In this document: positions 1 through 12,887 of the stretch, in pieces
Layout: the number at the start of each line of letters is the position of its first letter
How positions within the stretch are numbered: the stretch's first letter is position 1
NCBI GenBank assembly: GCA_041401985.1
Contig: JAWKTE010000014.1
Span: 55,979 to 119,978, forward strand
Direction of reading: 5' to 3'
Origin: JACKHA01 sp041401985
GTDB taxonomy: Bacteria > Planctomycetota > Phycisphaerae > Phycisphaerales > UBA1924
DNA: 64,000 nt
The notes under the pieces: model-generated
The model's database searches: none
The model's input: only the letters and a program-made list of their open reading frames with translations
What the model was told of the DNA's origin: nothing
Translations under genes and position numbers: made by a program

Positions 1-133
1 CTTCCGGGATGACTCCGCCCGCTCGCGGCCTCCGCGGGGCGACGCGGGGCGGTCGCTTCTGGTCGGTGGCACTCGGCCGGACGAGCGGAACCCTGCGGGA
101 ATCACCCGACGCCCGGACCAACGCCCCAAGCAC

Positions 134-3100
134 TTAGAACGCCGCACGCAACCGCACCGCCGGGCTCGAACCCCGGACCTCCGGTCGGTAGTACTCCGCG
201 GCGGTCGCCCCGGGCACCGTGACCTCCACGGGCGTCGTCGCGCGGATGCGGTACTCGATCTCAAGATCGCCCGACGCGCGCAGTTCTCGCAGGTAGACGA
301 CGACACTGCGGGGCGACACCTCGTACTTCTCGATGCGCCCCTCGGACCGCATCGCATCGAACGCCGCCGCGTCCACCTCGAATCCCGCGGGGATAGGGAG
401 GTCCAGCACCACCATCGGGAGGGCGACCCGCGACGTGCTCCGAACGGACGCGGTGACGCGCATCCACTCGCCGACCCGCGCGCCGGCCGATCCATAGGAC
501 ACGGCGATCGCCAGCGGGCCTGTCTCCGCCGGCGCGTCGCCTCGCACCTCGTTGTGCCGGAGCACGAGCTGATAGGCCGTCCTCGCGTCGGTCTCGTCCA
601 CCAGGCGCAGGCTCCGTGCCGCGGCGGCGCGGCCCGTGAGATCGAGCATCCGCACGACCTCGGCCTGGTCGGGCTCGATGACGACGCGGTCGATCGGCTC
701 CCCGTCGACCCGGATCGCGATCTCGCGGAGCGCCGCGGGGCCCGGCCGCTCGGCCGCGAGCACCATCGCTTTGAGCGCCAGCACCGTCGCCTGCGTGGTT
801 CCCCACGACCCATACGCGTCGCGCCGATTGGCCAGCCACGCGAGCGCACCGGAAGCCTCGGCCGGCGCCTCGCCTGATTCCAGCAGTGCGATCGCAGCCA
901 TGGCCGTCGCCTCGACGTCCCCGGACGCACCCGCGCCGTAAAACACCGTTCGCGCGCCCTCGGACCGGACCCACCACGCGCGTTCGCCGTCGCGTCGGAC
1001 AAGTGCCACAAGCCTGCGCAGATACGGCGAGGCGGCCTCGGGTCCGCTCGCCGCACGCAGCGCCAGGGCCACGAGGGCGACCGTGTACGGATCGTCCAGG
1101 GCGTCGGGCGAGGTCTGCTCGAGGTAAGCCGCCGCGCGCCGGGCCTCGTCCGATGACGCCCGATCGCCCCGGAACGCCGCCCACGCGATGTACGCCGTCG
1201 TGGTGATCCTCTCGTCGCCCCGCTTGGTGGGGTCGTCGTGCAGCGCGTGCGACTCGGGCGTCCACGAACCGTCGGCGTTCTGCTGGCGCAGGAGCCATCG
1301 CCTCGTACGCTCGATGAGGTCCGGATCCACGTCGCGCACGCGGGCCATGTCCTCGAACTCCATCAGGCCGTACGCCGTGAGCGTCCGATTGGCGGGCGCG
1401 CGTCCGAACCAGTCGAACCCGCCGCCGGCGACCTCGAACGTCAGGAGCCGCTGGTACCCGAGGTGGATGTACTGCAATGCCGTGGCCTCGATCTCCGGCG
1501 CCGTCATGTCCATACCGCGCAGATAGTCGAGCGCGAGCAGGTTCGGGTACGTCGTCGAACTCGTCTGCTCGAAGCAGCCGTAGGGACGCCGGAAGACCCC
1601 CTCGAGCCCCTCCAGGAACTGGGCCAGTGCCGAGGGGTAGATCTTCAGGATCACCTGCTCGCTGTCGCTGACCGCGCCATCGGGGAACCCGATCGGCAGC
1701 GTCGCAGGCGCGCGGAGCACGCCGCTCGAAACCCGCTCGATCGTGCGGCCCTCGGGCACGACGCGGATGGTGCGCCGGATCGCGTCGGCGGCCTCCCGCC
1801 CCTCCGCGTCCCGCCCCCGAGCGTGGACCTCGAGCCGCACCTCGCCAACACCAGCCGCGCGGAGCCGCAGGATGGCCCGCCGGACCTCGCCCGGCTCGAG
1901 CGTGAGCGCCTGGTCCGCGCCGCCAAGGAACTCCAGCGCGGGCACGGCCGGGGCCGACAACGCGACCGACTGCGGCGAGTCGAGGTAGTTGTACACGACG
2001 ATCGGCATGTCGTAGACATCGCCGCGCGTCAGCACCACCGGTGCATCGACATCGACGAAGAACGGCTGGAACACCACGAGGTCGCCCGAGACGGTGCCCA
2101 GGCGGCCGTCGGTCGTGATGGCCCCGCCGGTGATGGTCCAGTTAGTGATCGAGTCCGCCAGCGCGACGTCGATCGTCGCCCGCCCCTGATCGTCCGTGAC
2201 GATCTGCGGCCGCCACAGCAGCGTCTCGGGGAACCACTCCCGGACGCGGGCGGGCGTGCCGATGCCGGCCGACGGCGACCGGTCCAGGAGGCCGTCCTCG
2301 CGGGCCATCTCGATGGCCTGCCCGAACTGCCGCATGTCCGACATCGCGACGGCGTTCCGGGCCGCGCTCCGGGCCTTGCCGAGCGACGGCAGGAGGACGC
2401 CGATGATCACCACGATCACGACGCACACCACCACCAACTCCACGAGGCAGCCCGGCCCCCGCGACCGAAGGCCGAGCGCGACCATCGCGACGAAACCGAC
2501 GATGGCCCCCACCACGATCCCGCCCGTGGTCAGCGCTTGCACGGTCCGCCGCCAGGCCCGCCGCTGGGACTCGACCTCCCGCAGTTTCCCGCTGTAGGTC
2601 TCCGCCCGCAGGCTGTAGCCCGCGCCATCGCCGGTCAGCAGTGCGACCGTCTCGGCGTCGAACATCTGTTCCAGCGACCCCGTCGGCGTGAGTTCGAGAC
2701 TCGACTCAAGCCGATCGATGAACCCCTCATCGATGAAACCTTCTTCGATCAGCGCGGCCAGCACCTGGTCACGCTCGGTCGGCATCGCGTCCGTTGACAG
2801 GGCGCCGATGCCCCGCCCCGAGACGCCCACGCTGGTCCGCACATCGAACGGGTCCCACGGGTACACCGCATAGATCGGCTCGAGCAACGCCTCGTCGAGC
2901 GCCGTGAAGCGAGACTCAAGCCGACCCCCGCCCGCCACTCCAAGCACGGCCTCGTCGATGATCGCAAGGCTCACCGCCCCCGGCGCCGGTCGCCCCTCCC
3001 GGTCGGTCACGGCAAGGCTCAGGTGCGCCGTGCCGCCGGGGCGGTGGCTTGTTCCCCCCGTGTCGATCGCCACGCGGAGCGCGGGGGCCGGGCGAACCAC

Positions 3101-4957
3101 GATGGTCCGCTCCTGCCGCACCATCCGACCGTTGCGATCGAACCGGTACGCCACGACGCGGCACGCGCCGGAGAGGTCGATCGGCAGGTCCAGGTCGAGC
3201 GTGCCCACACCGTCGACCGGCATCGACTCGGTCAGAATGGTCTGCTGGCCCCGCAGCAGGTCCACGAACACGGGTTCGCGGCCGCTCCCGAACACCGTGA
3301 TTCGGGCCGTGGAGCCGGCGTCGTACGCCGCGGCGTCGGTGCGAAGGATGAACGCCCCATCCCGCCCGCCAACCGGGAGCGTCACACGCTGGTTCACGCT
3401 CTCGCCCAGCCCGCTGACCGCCCGAACCGCCAGCACGACCTCTCCGTCCCCGCCCGACCGACCCGCCCGGCGCTGCATCGCCGTCGCGGGCAGCACGAAC
3501 GAACCGATCCCGAGTTCGCCGGTCTGCAGGTCCTGCGACAGCCCCTCCACCGAGACCCGGGCGTCCACCGGCCGACCGTCCGGCGAGGTCACGAACACGA
3601 ACACCTCGTTTTCCAGACCGCGGACCAGCCGCCCGGACTCGGGGACAACCGTGATGCGCATCGGCACCCTCGACACCACGGCCCGCAGACGCCGCTCGAC
3701 GCGCTGGCCGGCCGAATCGATCGCGGTCAGCGCGATCTCGAGCGTGCCGTCCGTCTCGTTCGAGGTGCCGCCGACCATCGAGTCCGGCACCCGGATCAGG
3801 AACTCGCCCCGCCCGGTGTCGTCCAGTCGGATCGACTGCACCAACACCTGCACGGCCCCGGCCTGCCCCGCCGGCGTGGCTCGGACCTCGACATCGCCGC
3901 CGGCGACGGGCGCGCCGAAGTAGTACGCCGCGTCCACGGTGCCCCGGATCATCTCGCCCGGCGCGTAGTACGCCCGATCGATGCCCGCCTCCAAACGGAA
4001 CTTCGGCAGCGTGTAACGGCGCACCTCGACCGCCTGCGTCGATTCGGTCGCCCCCACCCTGGCGCGGACGGTGTACGCACCCTCGACCAGCAGGTCCGCC
4101 AGCGGGCAGTCGGCCGCGGCGATGCCGAACTCGCTCGTGACCGTCCGCTCACGGAACACCAGGTTGCCCTTGGCGTCGGCGACCTCGAACGTCACGCCCT
4201 CGCCCCCGACCGGGCGCCCCGAGCCGCTCCGCAGCGCGAACACCCTCATCCGGATCATCTGCCCGGGCTGGTAGACCGGTTTGTCGGTCCCCAGGATCAC
4301 CCGCCACGCTCGCTGAAGTTCGACGCTTCGGGTGATCGTCTCGACGCCCGATCGCGTCCGGGCCGAGACCCGCAGCTCGTACTCCCCGTCGCCCCAGTCG
4401 GGCAGATCGAATCGCGGCGAGCCGCTCCCCGTGGCGTCGGTCTCGAACTCGGCCAATCGCACCGTCTCGTCCGTCCGGGGATCTCGAAGCGAGACCGACA
4501 CCATCGAACGCCCCACACCCTGGCCGTCGCGGTGGTCGGTCAACCGAATCCGCAGCGATGCGCCGCTCCCCGCCGCCAGCGTCCGCTGCCCCATGATGCT
4601 CAGGTCGTACGGCGTCGGGGCCAGCGTCCGGAAGTACTGCCCCAGCCCCAGGAAGAGCACGACCGACGCCGCCAACGCCGTGATCGCGCCGATCGTCCAC
4701 GCCCTCCGACGCCGATGACGGCGCGGCCCCTCGACCGCGACGCGGCGCAGCGTCGCTTCAACAAGCCGGTCGTCCGGCTCGCTGGCGGGGACGCCCAGCA
4801 GCAACGCACGCCGCCGGAGCGCCTCGGCGTGGGCCGCGGCCCAGACGCCGCTCTCGGCGATCCGACGGGCGACCACGGCCCGCTCCTCCGGCGGGAGCAG
4901 GTCGTGCACGTAGTCGTCGATCGTGCCGAAGATGTCATCCTCGCGCGGCGTGGTCAT
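134..4957 (-). CDS. Membrane-anchored alpha-2-macroglobulin family protein with anti-sigma-like N-terminus
   Basis: About 1607 aa. Residues 14-50 (DDYVHDLLPPEERAVV) resemble the first helices of anti-sigma factors but lack the HxxxCxxC zinc site; a membrane helix follows near 87-110. The MG1/MG2 signature TDKPVYQPGQ lies near 222, and the thioester motif YGCFEQTS (CxEQ) near 1127. Unusually, residues 806-828 form another hydrophobic helix and 837-885 resemble a type IV pseudopilin N-terminus (hydrophobic stretch, then LLPSLGKARSAAR). Bacterial A2Ms trap or inhibit proteases in the periplasm. I chose the second Met (4957) because AGGAG sits 8 nt upstream. It overlaps the ECF sigma gene by 23 nt, so the two are probably coupled and the N-terminus may restrain that sigma factor (inference). 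Confidence 0.87.
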   Translation of the reverse strand: MTTPREDDIFGTIDDYVHDLLPPEERAVVARRIAESGVWAAAHAEALRRRALLLGVPASEPDDRLVEATLRRVAVEGPRRHRRRRAWTIGAITALAASVVLFLGLGQYFRTLAPTPYDLSIMGQRTLAAGSGASLRIRLTDHRDGQGVGRSMVSVSLRDPRTDETVRLAEFETDATGSGSPRFDLPDWGDGEYELRVSARTRSGVETITRSVELQRAWRVILGTDKPVYQPGQMIRMRVFALRSGSGRPVGGEGVTFEVADAKGNLVFRERTVTSEFGIAAADCPLADLLVEGAYTVRARVGATESTQAVEVRRYTLPKFRLEAGIDRAYYAPGEMIRGTVDAAYYFGAPVAGGDVEVRATPAGQAGAVQVLVQSIRLDDTGRGEFLIRVPDSMVGGTSNETDGTLEIALTAIDSAGQRVERRLRAVVSRVPMRITVVPESGRLVRGLENEVFVFVTSPDGRPVDARVSVEGLSQDLQTGELGIGSFVLPATAMQRRAGRSGGDGEVVLAVRAVSGLGESVNQRVTLPVGGRDGAFILRTDAAAYDAGSTARITVFGSGREPVFVDLLRGQQTILTESMPVDGVGTLDLDLPIDLSGACRVVAYRFDRNGRMVRQERTIVVRPAPALRVAIDTGGTSHRPGGTAHLSLAVTDREGRPAPGAVSLAIIDEAVLGVAGGGRLESRFTALDEALLEPIYAVYPWDPFDVRTSVGVSGRGIGALSTDAMPTERDQVLAALIEEGFIDEGFIDRLESSLELTPTGSLEQMFDAETVALLTGDGAGYSLRAETYSGKLREVESQRRAWRRTVQALTTGGIVVGAIVGFVAMVALGLRSRGPGCLVELVVVCVVIVVIIGVLLPSLGKARSAARNAVAMSDMRQFGQAIEMAREDGLLDRSPSAGIGTPARVREWFPETLLWRPQIVTDDQGRATIDVALADSITNWTITGGAITTDGRLGTVSGDLVVFQPFFVDVDAPVVLTRGDVYDMPIVVYNYLDSPQSVALSAPAVPALEFLGGADQALTLEPGEVRRAILRLRAAGVGEVRLEVHARGRDAEGREAADAIRRTIRVVPEGRTIERVSSGVLRAPATLPIGFPDGAVSDSEQVILKIYPSALAQFLEGLEGVFRRPYGCFEQTSSTTYPNLLALDYLRGMDMTAPEIEATALQYIHLGYQRLLTFEVAGGGFDWFGRAPANRTLTAYGLMEFEDMARVRDVDPDLIERTRRWLLRQQNADGSWTPESHALHDDPTKRGDERITTTAYIAWAAFRGDRASSDEARRAAAYLEQTSPDALDDPYTVALVALALRAASGPEAASPYLRRLVALVRRDGERAWWVRSEGARTVFYGAGASGDVEATAMAAIALLESGEAPAEASGALAWLANRRDAYGSWGTTQATVLALKAMVLAAERPGPAALREIAIRVDGEPIDRVVIEPDQAEVVRMLDLTGRAAAARSLRLVDETDARTAYQLVLRHNEVRGDAPAETGPLAIAVSYGSAGARVGEWMRVTASVRSTSRVALPMVVLDLPIPAGFEVDAAAFDAMRSEGRIEKYEVSPRSVVVYLRELRASGDLEIEYRIRATTPVEVTVPGATAAEYYRPEVRGSSPAVRLRAAF

Positions 4958-5525
4958 GGGTTCGCTCCTGCCCGGTGCTGTCATTGACCCAGGGCTCCAG
5001 CCGCTTGCGCAGCGAGCGAAGGGCCAGGCTCATGTTCGAACGCGCGGTCGACTCGGTGACACCCAGGATGTCCGCGATCTCCCCGTACCCGAGCGTCGCG
5101 TACAGGCGAAGCACGACGATCTCCCGCTGCATCGGCGGGAGGTCGCGGATCGCGGCATCCGCCGCCGAGAGTGCCTCGCTTCGGACCACACCGGCTTCGG
5201 GCGCCGCCGCCGGCCCAGCCCGTAGATGCAGATCGCCGGCGGGGGCGGGCCGCGCCCTGCGGCGCGACCGATCCGCACACCGGTTGGCCGCGACGCGGTA
5301 CGCCCACGGCCTGAACTTCCTCGTGGCGTCGAAGCCCGCTCGCTTCAGCCAGATCGCAAGCCACACCTCCTGGAACACGTCCTCCGCCTCGCCCCGATCC
5401 CCCAGCAGCCGCGTGAGAAACGTCAGGAACGGCGTCGAATAGCGTCGGATCAGGATCTCGAAGGCGCCGCGATCATCACGACGAACGCGGACCATCAGGG
5501 CTTCATCGTCCGGGACCTGGGACAT
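4935..5525 (-). CDS. ECF-type RNA polymerase sigma factor
   Basis: 196 aa from the ATG at 5525, which has GGAG 7 nt upstream; a longer frame back to 5783 adds no sigma-like sequence. Region 2 is visible at residues 10-75 (FEILIRRY, EAEDVFQEVWLAIW, WAYRVAANRCAD) and region 4 near 125-180 (LPPMQREIVVLRLYATLGYGEIADILGVTE). It should direct RNA polymerase to a small regulon. No ordinary anti-sigma gene follows. The next gene, overlapping by 23 nt, is the alpha-2-macroglobulin whose N-terminus looks like an anti-sigma domain, suggesting envelope-stress signalling by the pair (inference). Confidence 0.93.
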   Translation of the reverse strand: MSQVPDDEALMVRVRRDDRGAFEILIRRYSTPFLTFLTRLLGDRGEAEDVFQEVWLAIWLKRAGFDATRKFRPWAYRVAANRCADRSRRRARPAPAGDLHLRAGPAAAPEAGVVRSEALSAADAAIRDLPPMQREIVVLRLYATLGYGEIADILGVTESTARSNMSLALRSLRKRLEPWVNDSTGQERTHDHAARG

Positions 5526-5739
5526 GCGGGTCTCCGCCGCTCCATACGCGGGCCGCGGCCCGCGCGCTGAACGAACCACGCGGAAATCTGCGGGACCGCG
5601 AGGGAGGCCGCGGGCATCGTGGTCGGACACCGGCGCGATCCGGAACGGGCGCCAGTCCGCGAAGTCCGCATGCGCTGCGAATGCCCCGGGCACGCCACGC
5701 CGCCCTCGGTCGCGGCCGCTCCCAGCCCACACGAACAAA

Positions 5740-5771
5740 GCACCGGTCGAGCCCTGCGGCCCGACCGGTGC
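5740..5771 (-). terminator. Hairpin downstream of the FG-GAP/dockerin gene
   Basis: A perfect 10-bp stem (GCACCGGTCG with CGACCGGTGC) encloses a 12-nt loop. It begins about 40 nt past the stop codon of the minus-strand gene ending at 5813. There is no strong T-tract, so it could be a factor-assisted terminator. Confidence 0.6.
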
Positions 5772-5812
5772 GGAGTCCTTCACGATCTGTCTGTGACCCG
5801 ACTCACCGCGGC

Positions 5813-7645
5813 TCAGCAGCCGGCGGAGAACTGGCTCAGGTAGTAGAAGAAGTCGTCGTTGGTCACCACGCCGTTGGGCGTGCCGTAGCCGGGCATGCCG
5901 GGAACCGCACCCGTGGTCATGTCGGCCACCGAGAGGTTGCCGGCGGCGAACTGGGACAGGAAGTAGAAGAAGTCATCGTTGTTCAGCGTTCCGTTTGGGA
6001 TGCCGTAGCCCGCCTGGCCCGAGACCGCGCCGGTGGTCAGATCGGCCTTGCACTGCATGCGGATGTTCAGGTTGAACTCGCCGGAGGCGTTGTTGAACCC
6101 GGAGACGCGGACCAGGTACTGCGTGCCCTGGACCACGCCCATGGTCACGCGTGAGTCGCGGATGCCGACCGCCATGTCGTCGTTGCACACCAGGCTGGTG
6201 CCGGGAAAGCCCGGCTCGTGGATCGACACAACGGTGTCGTAGGACGAGCCGATGGTGTCGACCGACACAGTGCCGCTGGTCGGCGCGGTGAAGATGTACC
6301 ACACGTCGGGCGAGTTGGCCGAGGAGCCGCAGGACGCGCTGCCGTTGCTGGTCGCGCCGCTGGTGCAGCCCGTGTACGAGCCGGGCAGGTCGAGCGTCGG
6401 GGCGTTCCACCACTGGTTCGCGCCATTGGACGCCGGGACAACGATCGCCTGCACGGCCCCGGAGTTGGTCGGGAACCCGGTCAGCGACTTGGTGTTGTCG
6501 CCGGTCACGATCGTGCTGCCCAGGGCCGCCACGTCGGTGGCGTAGCCGAACGTTCCGGCGTAGACACCCTCGAACTTGAACTGGCCGTCGGCGCCACGCC
6601 GCATGTAGTACGTCTTGGGCCCGTTGGAAGCCGTCGCGCCGATCGCCAGCACGTCGCCGGAGATCGCCACCGACGTGCCGAAGTCGTTGGCGTAGTCGAA
6701 GTCCGGGCACGGGATCCGCTGGACGTACTCGTACAGGTTGTTCACCCGGTTGTAGATGTAGACCGTGCCCACGTTCTGCTGGCTCGCGGTGTCGGCCATC
6801 GGCGCGCCGACGACGATCGTGTCGCCGTCGATCGCCACCGCGGCACCGAAGTGCTCGCTCGAGTGGACCAGTTCCGGATCGACCAGCGTCTGCGAGAGGT
6901 TCCAGCCCAAACCCTGCCGCACGATGAACACCGCGCCCGAGTCGATCTGGCCCGACGAGTCGCGCCGCGGCGCCCCCACGACCGCGACGCTGCCGCTGAT
7001 GTCCACCGCCGAGCCGATCTCGGCCGTGTCGTTGTTGAACAGGGTCATCGCCCCGCCCGGCGTCCAGACGCCGTTGATGTCGGTGAAGAAGTACACGGCG
7101 CCGGAGTTCGGGCCGGTCGTGTCGTCGCCGGGCGCCCCGACCAGCGCTGTCACGCCGTCGATCGCGACCGCCTCGCCGAACCGGTCGCTCGGGTCGAGCC
7201 CGCCCGGGGTCAGGGTGGCCTGCTGCGTCCAGATGCCCGAGGACTGGCGGAACACCGTCGCCCCGCCCTCCAGACCGTTCGAGTCGCGGTGCCCGACCAG
7301 CAGGTACTTGTCGGTCACATCCACGGACCAGCCCGCCTGCGTGCCCGCGCCCGCGGTGCTGGGGATCGCCTGGAACACCTGGATGAACGCGGGGCCGACA
7401 CGGGCGTAGATATACGCGCACCCGGCGTTGCCCCCCTTGGCGTTGTCCTGGTTCGGGGCCCCCACGGCCATCCACTGCGTGCTGAGGGCGACAGACTGGC
7501 CGAACGCGTCGGCAGACGCCGCGTCGTTGGCGTGCACCCAGCGCGAGTCGCACTGGGCCTGGGCCGACCCGGCGGCCATCGCCAGGCCCAGGGCCGACAG
7601 AACAAGGCCGGTACGGGAAGAACGGTTCGACAGCGCACGGTCCAT
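5813..7645 (-). CDS. Secreted FG-GAP repeat protein with PPC-like and paired GC-type dockerin domains
   Basis: 610 aa from the ATG at 7645, preceded by AAGGAG 7 nt away. A signal peptide runs to about residue 31 (LALGLAMAAGSAQAQ-like hydrophobic stretch ending AQA). About six FG-GAP-like blades follow (for example FGEAVAIDGVTALVGAPGDD and FGAAVAIDGDTIVVGAPMAD), probably forming a beta-propeller. Residues around 430-540 (DVWYIFTAPTSGTVSVDT) look like a pre-peptidase C-terminal domain. Two dockerin-like repeats (GYGIPNGTLNNDDFFYFL and a second copy) end in SAGC. The repeats are shared with genes at 14570 and 24509 and probably mediate attachment or assembly outside the cell; ligand unknown. A hairpin follows at 5740. 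Confidence 0.88.
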   Translation of the reverse strand: MDRALSNRSSRTGLVLSALGLAMAAGSAQAQCDSRWVHANDAASADAFGQSVALSTQWMAVGAPNQDNAKGGNAGCAYIYARVGPAFIQVFQAIPSTAGAGTQAGWSVDVTDKYLLVGHRDSNGLEGGATVFRQSSGIWTQQATLTPGGLDPSDRFGEAVAIDGVTALVGAPGDDTTGPNSGAVYFFTDINGVWTPGGAMTLFNNDTAEIGSAVDISGSVAVVGAPRRDSSGQIDSGAVFIVRQGLGWNLSQTLVDPELVHSSEHFGAAVAIDGDTIVVGAPMADTASQQNVGTVYIYNRVNNLYEYVQRIPCPDFDYANDFGTSVAISGDVLAIGATASNGPKTYYMRRGADGQFKFEGVYAGTFGYATDVAALGSTIVTGDNTKSLTGFPTNSGAVQAIVVPASNGANQWWNAPTLDLPGSYTGCTSGATSNGSASCGSSANSPDVWYIFTAPTSGTVSVDTIGSSYDTVVSIHEPGFPGTSLVCNDDMAVGIRDSRVTMGVVQGTQYLVRVSGFNNASGEFNLNIRMQCKADLTTGAVSGQAGYGIPNGTLNNDDFFYFLSQFAAGNLSVADMTTGAVPGMPGYGTPNGVVTNDDFFYYLSQFSAGC

Positions 7646-7914
7646 GGGAACGCTCCTTGAGTCAGAGACTTGGCTGGATCGGGGCAAGCCGCCCCGTGGC
7701 ATCCCGGGGGCCGCTCGCGGCGGCGTGTGTCCCGGCACCAGACAAACGAAGAAGAGGGCGGCGGGCCTTGGTCGATGATGGCCCGCCCGGCCGACCCGCT
7801 CCGCCACACCCCGTTCGGACGGAATCCGTGCGGCTTCCCGAGGCCGCGGAATCTCGAACGGGGCCGCCCCGATCCGCCTTACACTTGCCCTCGGCTCCAC
7901 AGGAGCGATTCCGA

Positions 7915-8486
7915 ATGGCGCTCACGGCACGGGACGTCACAACCCTGGTCGACATGACCCGCGCCGGGGATTCCAGCGCCGGTCGCCGCCTCATGGAAGC
8001 CGTCTACGACGAACTCCGAGGCCTGGCAGGCGCCTATTTGGCCCGCCAGTCCCCCGGGCACACGCTCCAGCCCACCGCCCTGGTCCACGAGGCGTTCATC
8101 AAACTCATGGACCAGACCGGGGCCGCCTGGAACGGACGGGCCCACTTCTTCGCCGTCGCCGCCAAGGCCATGCGCCACATCCTGGTCGACCACGCCCGGG
8201 CCCGCAAGGCCGACAAGCGCGGCGGGGACTGGCAGCGCGTCACCCTCGACGGCGCCATGGTCTGGTCCGGCGACAAGGCCGTGGACACCCTCAGCGTCCA
8301 CGAGGCCCTCGAAGAACTCGCCGCCCTCGACGAGCGCCAGGCCCAGGTCGTCGAGATGCGATACTTCGGCGGGCTGACCGTCGACGAGGTCGCCGTCGTG
8401 CTCGACGTCTCAAAGTCCACCGTCGAGGCCGACTGGCGCATGGCCCGCGCCTGGCTCAGCAAGAAACTCGCGGAGCGTGAATCGGC

Positions 8487-8490
<4 letters not shown>
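7915..8490 (+). CDS. ECF-type sigma factor coupled to a Ser/Thr kinase
   Basis: 191 aa; the ATG at 7915 has AGGAG 9 nt upstream. It has the layout of the planctomycete/acidobacterial ECF group with a near-N-terminal region 2 (YDELRGLAGAYLARQ, LVHEAFIKLMD, FFAVAAKAMRHILVDHAR) and region 4 (LEELAALDERQAQVVEMRYFG, then VDEVAVVLDVSKSTV). The stop overlaps the TTG start of the kinase gene in the tetranucleotide TTGA, so both are expected from one transcript. ECF factors paired with WD40 kinases are known in planctomycetes, where phosphorylation is thought to control the sigma factor. No separate anti-sigma gene is present. Confidence 0.95.
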
Positions 8491-11954
<3,464 letters not shown>

Positions 11955-12345
11955 CCCCACGCTTCGCCCCGGCCGCTTCCTGAACCAACTTCGGGGCTGC
12001 CTCCGCGATCCGCACCGAGGTCTGTCACACCCCACGTCGGCACAGCATCACATCGCGGAATCGCCATGAACCGCCCCGACCGCTCATCCCGTTCCTGCAA
12101 GGCCGACCGGCGCGATCCGCTCCAGGCCGCCCTGAACGGCACCGGGCTGGCGCTCTTCTGACGCCGCCGGCCACTCCCGAGGGGCACTGCGCGCCCAGCG
12201 CTCGCCCCAAATACGTCGCCGCAACCGAACACCGAACCCCGCTCCCGCCGCTGACCGCGCGGGAGCGCGGCCCCGTCGCAACTCCGATCACCCGGCCCCC
12301 GCGCGCCATCCGCCCGCGGGAACGCCATCAACCGCGAGAACACAT
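11955..12345. other. Intergenic gap with no supported gene
   Basis: 391 nt between the kinase and the cupin gene. I see no tRNA and no convincing hairpin terminator. A 31-codon frame at 12066-12161 lacks a good ribosome site and any family signature. The promoter for the cupin gene probably lies in the last 100 nt but no clear -35/-10 pair stands out. Confidence 0.5.
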
Positions 12346-12807
12346 ATGCCAAATCACAACCCCATCCTCGCCGACCTCGACCAGGCCCGCGTCCTCGACC
12401 TGGGCTCCAGCCGCCTCCTGCACCGCATCTCCAGCGAGCAGACGCGCGGCGAGTTCGCCGTCGTCGAGTTCCACTCCGAGCCCGGCGAGGGCGTCGGCCT
12501 CCACGTCCACCAGAACGAGGACGAACTGGTCTACCTCATCGAGGGCCAGATCAAGGTCACGCTCGGCGATCAGACCCTCACCGTCTCCAAGGGCGCTGCC
12601 GCCCTGCTGCCCCGCGGCATCCCGCACGGGTACGTCAACAGCGGCCCGACCCGCTCGCGCCTGCTCGCCGTTCTCCTGCCCGGACGCCTCGACCAGTTCT
12701 TCGTCGCCCTCGACGCCGAACTCAAGGCCGACCGCCCCCACGAAGAGCCCATCGCCCGCCTGTGCGAGCGATTCGGGCTGACGTTCCTCGAGCCGGCCCG
12801 GTCCTGA
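12346..12807 (+). CDS. Cupin domain protein
   Basis: 153 aa. The first cupin motif is intact: HVHQNEDELVYLIEGQIKV around residues 50-67 gives the two His and the Glu of a metal site. The second motif (LPRGIPHGYVNSG) near 85-97 supplies the third His. This small single-domain beta-barrel binds a divalent metal; substrate cannot be inferred. It lies 81 nt before the YHS-domain gene on the same strand and may be cotranscribed. Confidence 0.85.
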   Translation: MPNHNPILADLDQARVLDLGSSRLLHRISSEQTRGEFAVVEFHSEPGEGVGLHVHQNEDELVYLIEGQIKVTLGDQTLTVSKGAAALLPRGIPHGYVNSGPTRSRLLAVLLPGRLDQFFVALDAELKADRPHEEPIARLCERFGLTFLEPARS

Positions 12808-12887
12808 CGCCGGCGCTCGCTCGGTTGCTCTCACGAGTCGTTGTTCCTTGTGTCATTCAAACACCGTTCCCATCGAAGGAATCTCGC

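Noticed and set aside
4958..4984. First ATG for the A2M gene
   Set aside because: The second ATG has AGGAG at good spacing and the extra nine residues have no support.
3023..4987. Long plus-strand open frame opposite the A2M gene
   Set aside because: Composition is Arg/His/Pro-rich with no domain; it is the antisense of a GC-rich gene with strong third-position bias.
12066..12161. 31-codon frame after the kinase gene
   Set aside because: No good ribosome site, no hydrophobic or known segment; expected by chance in GC-rich spacer.
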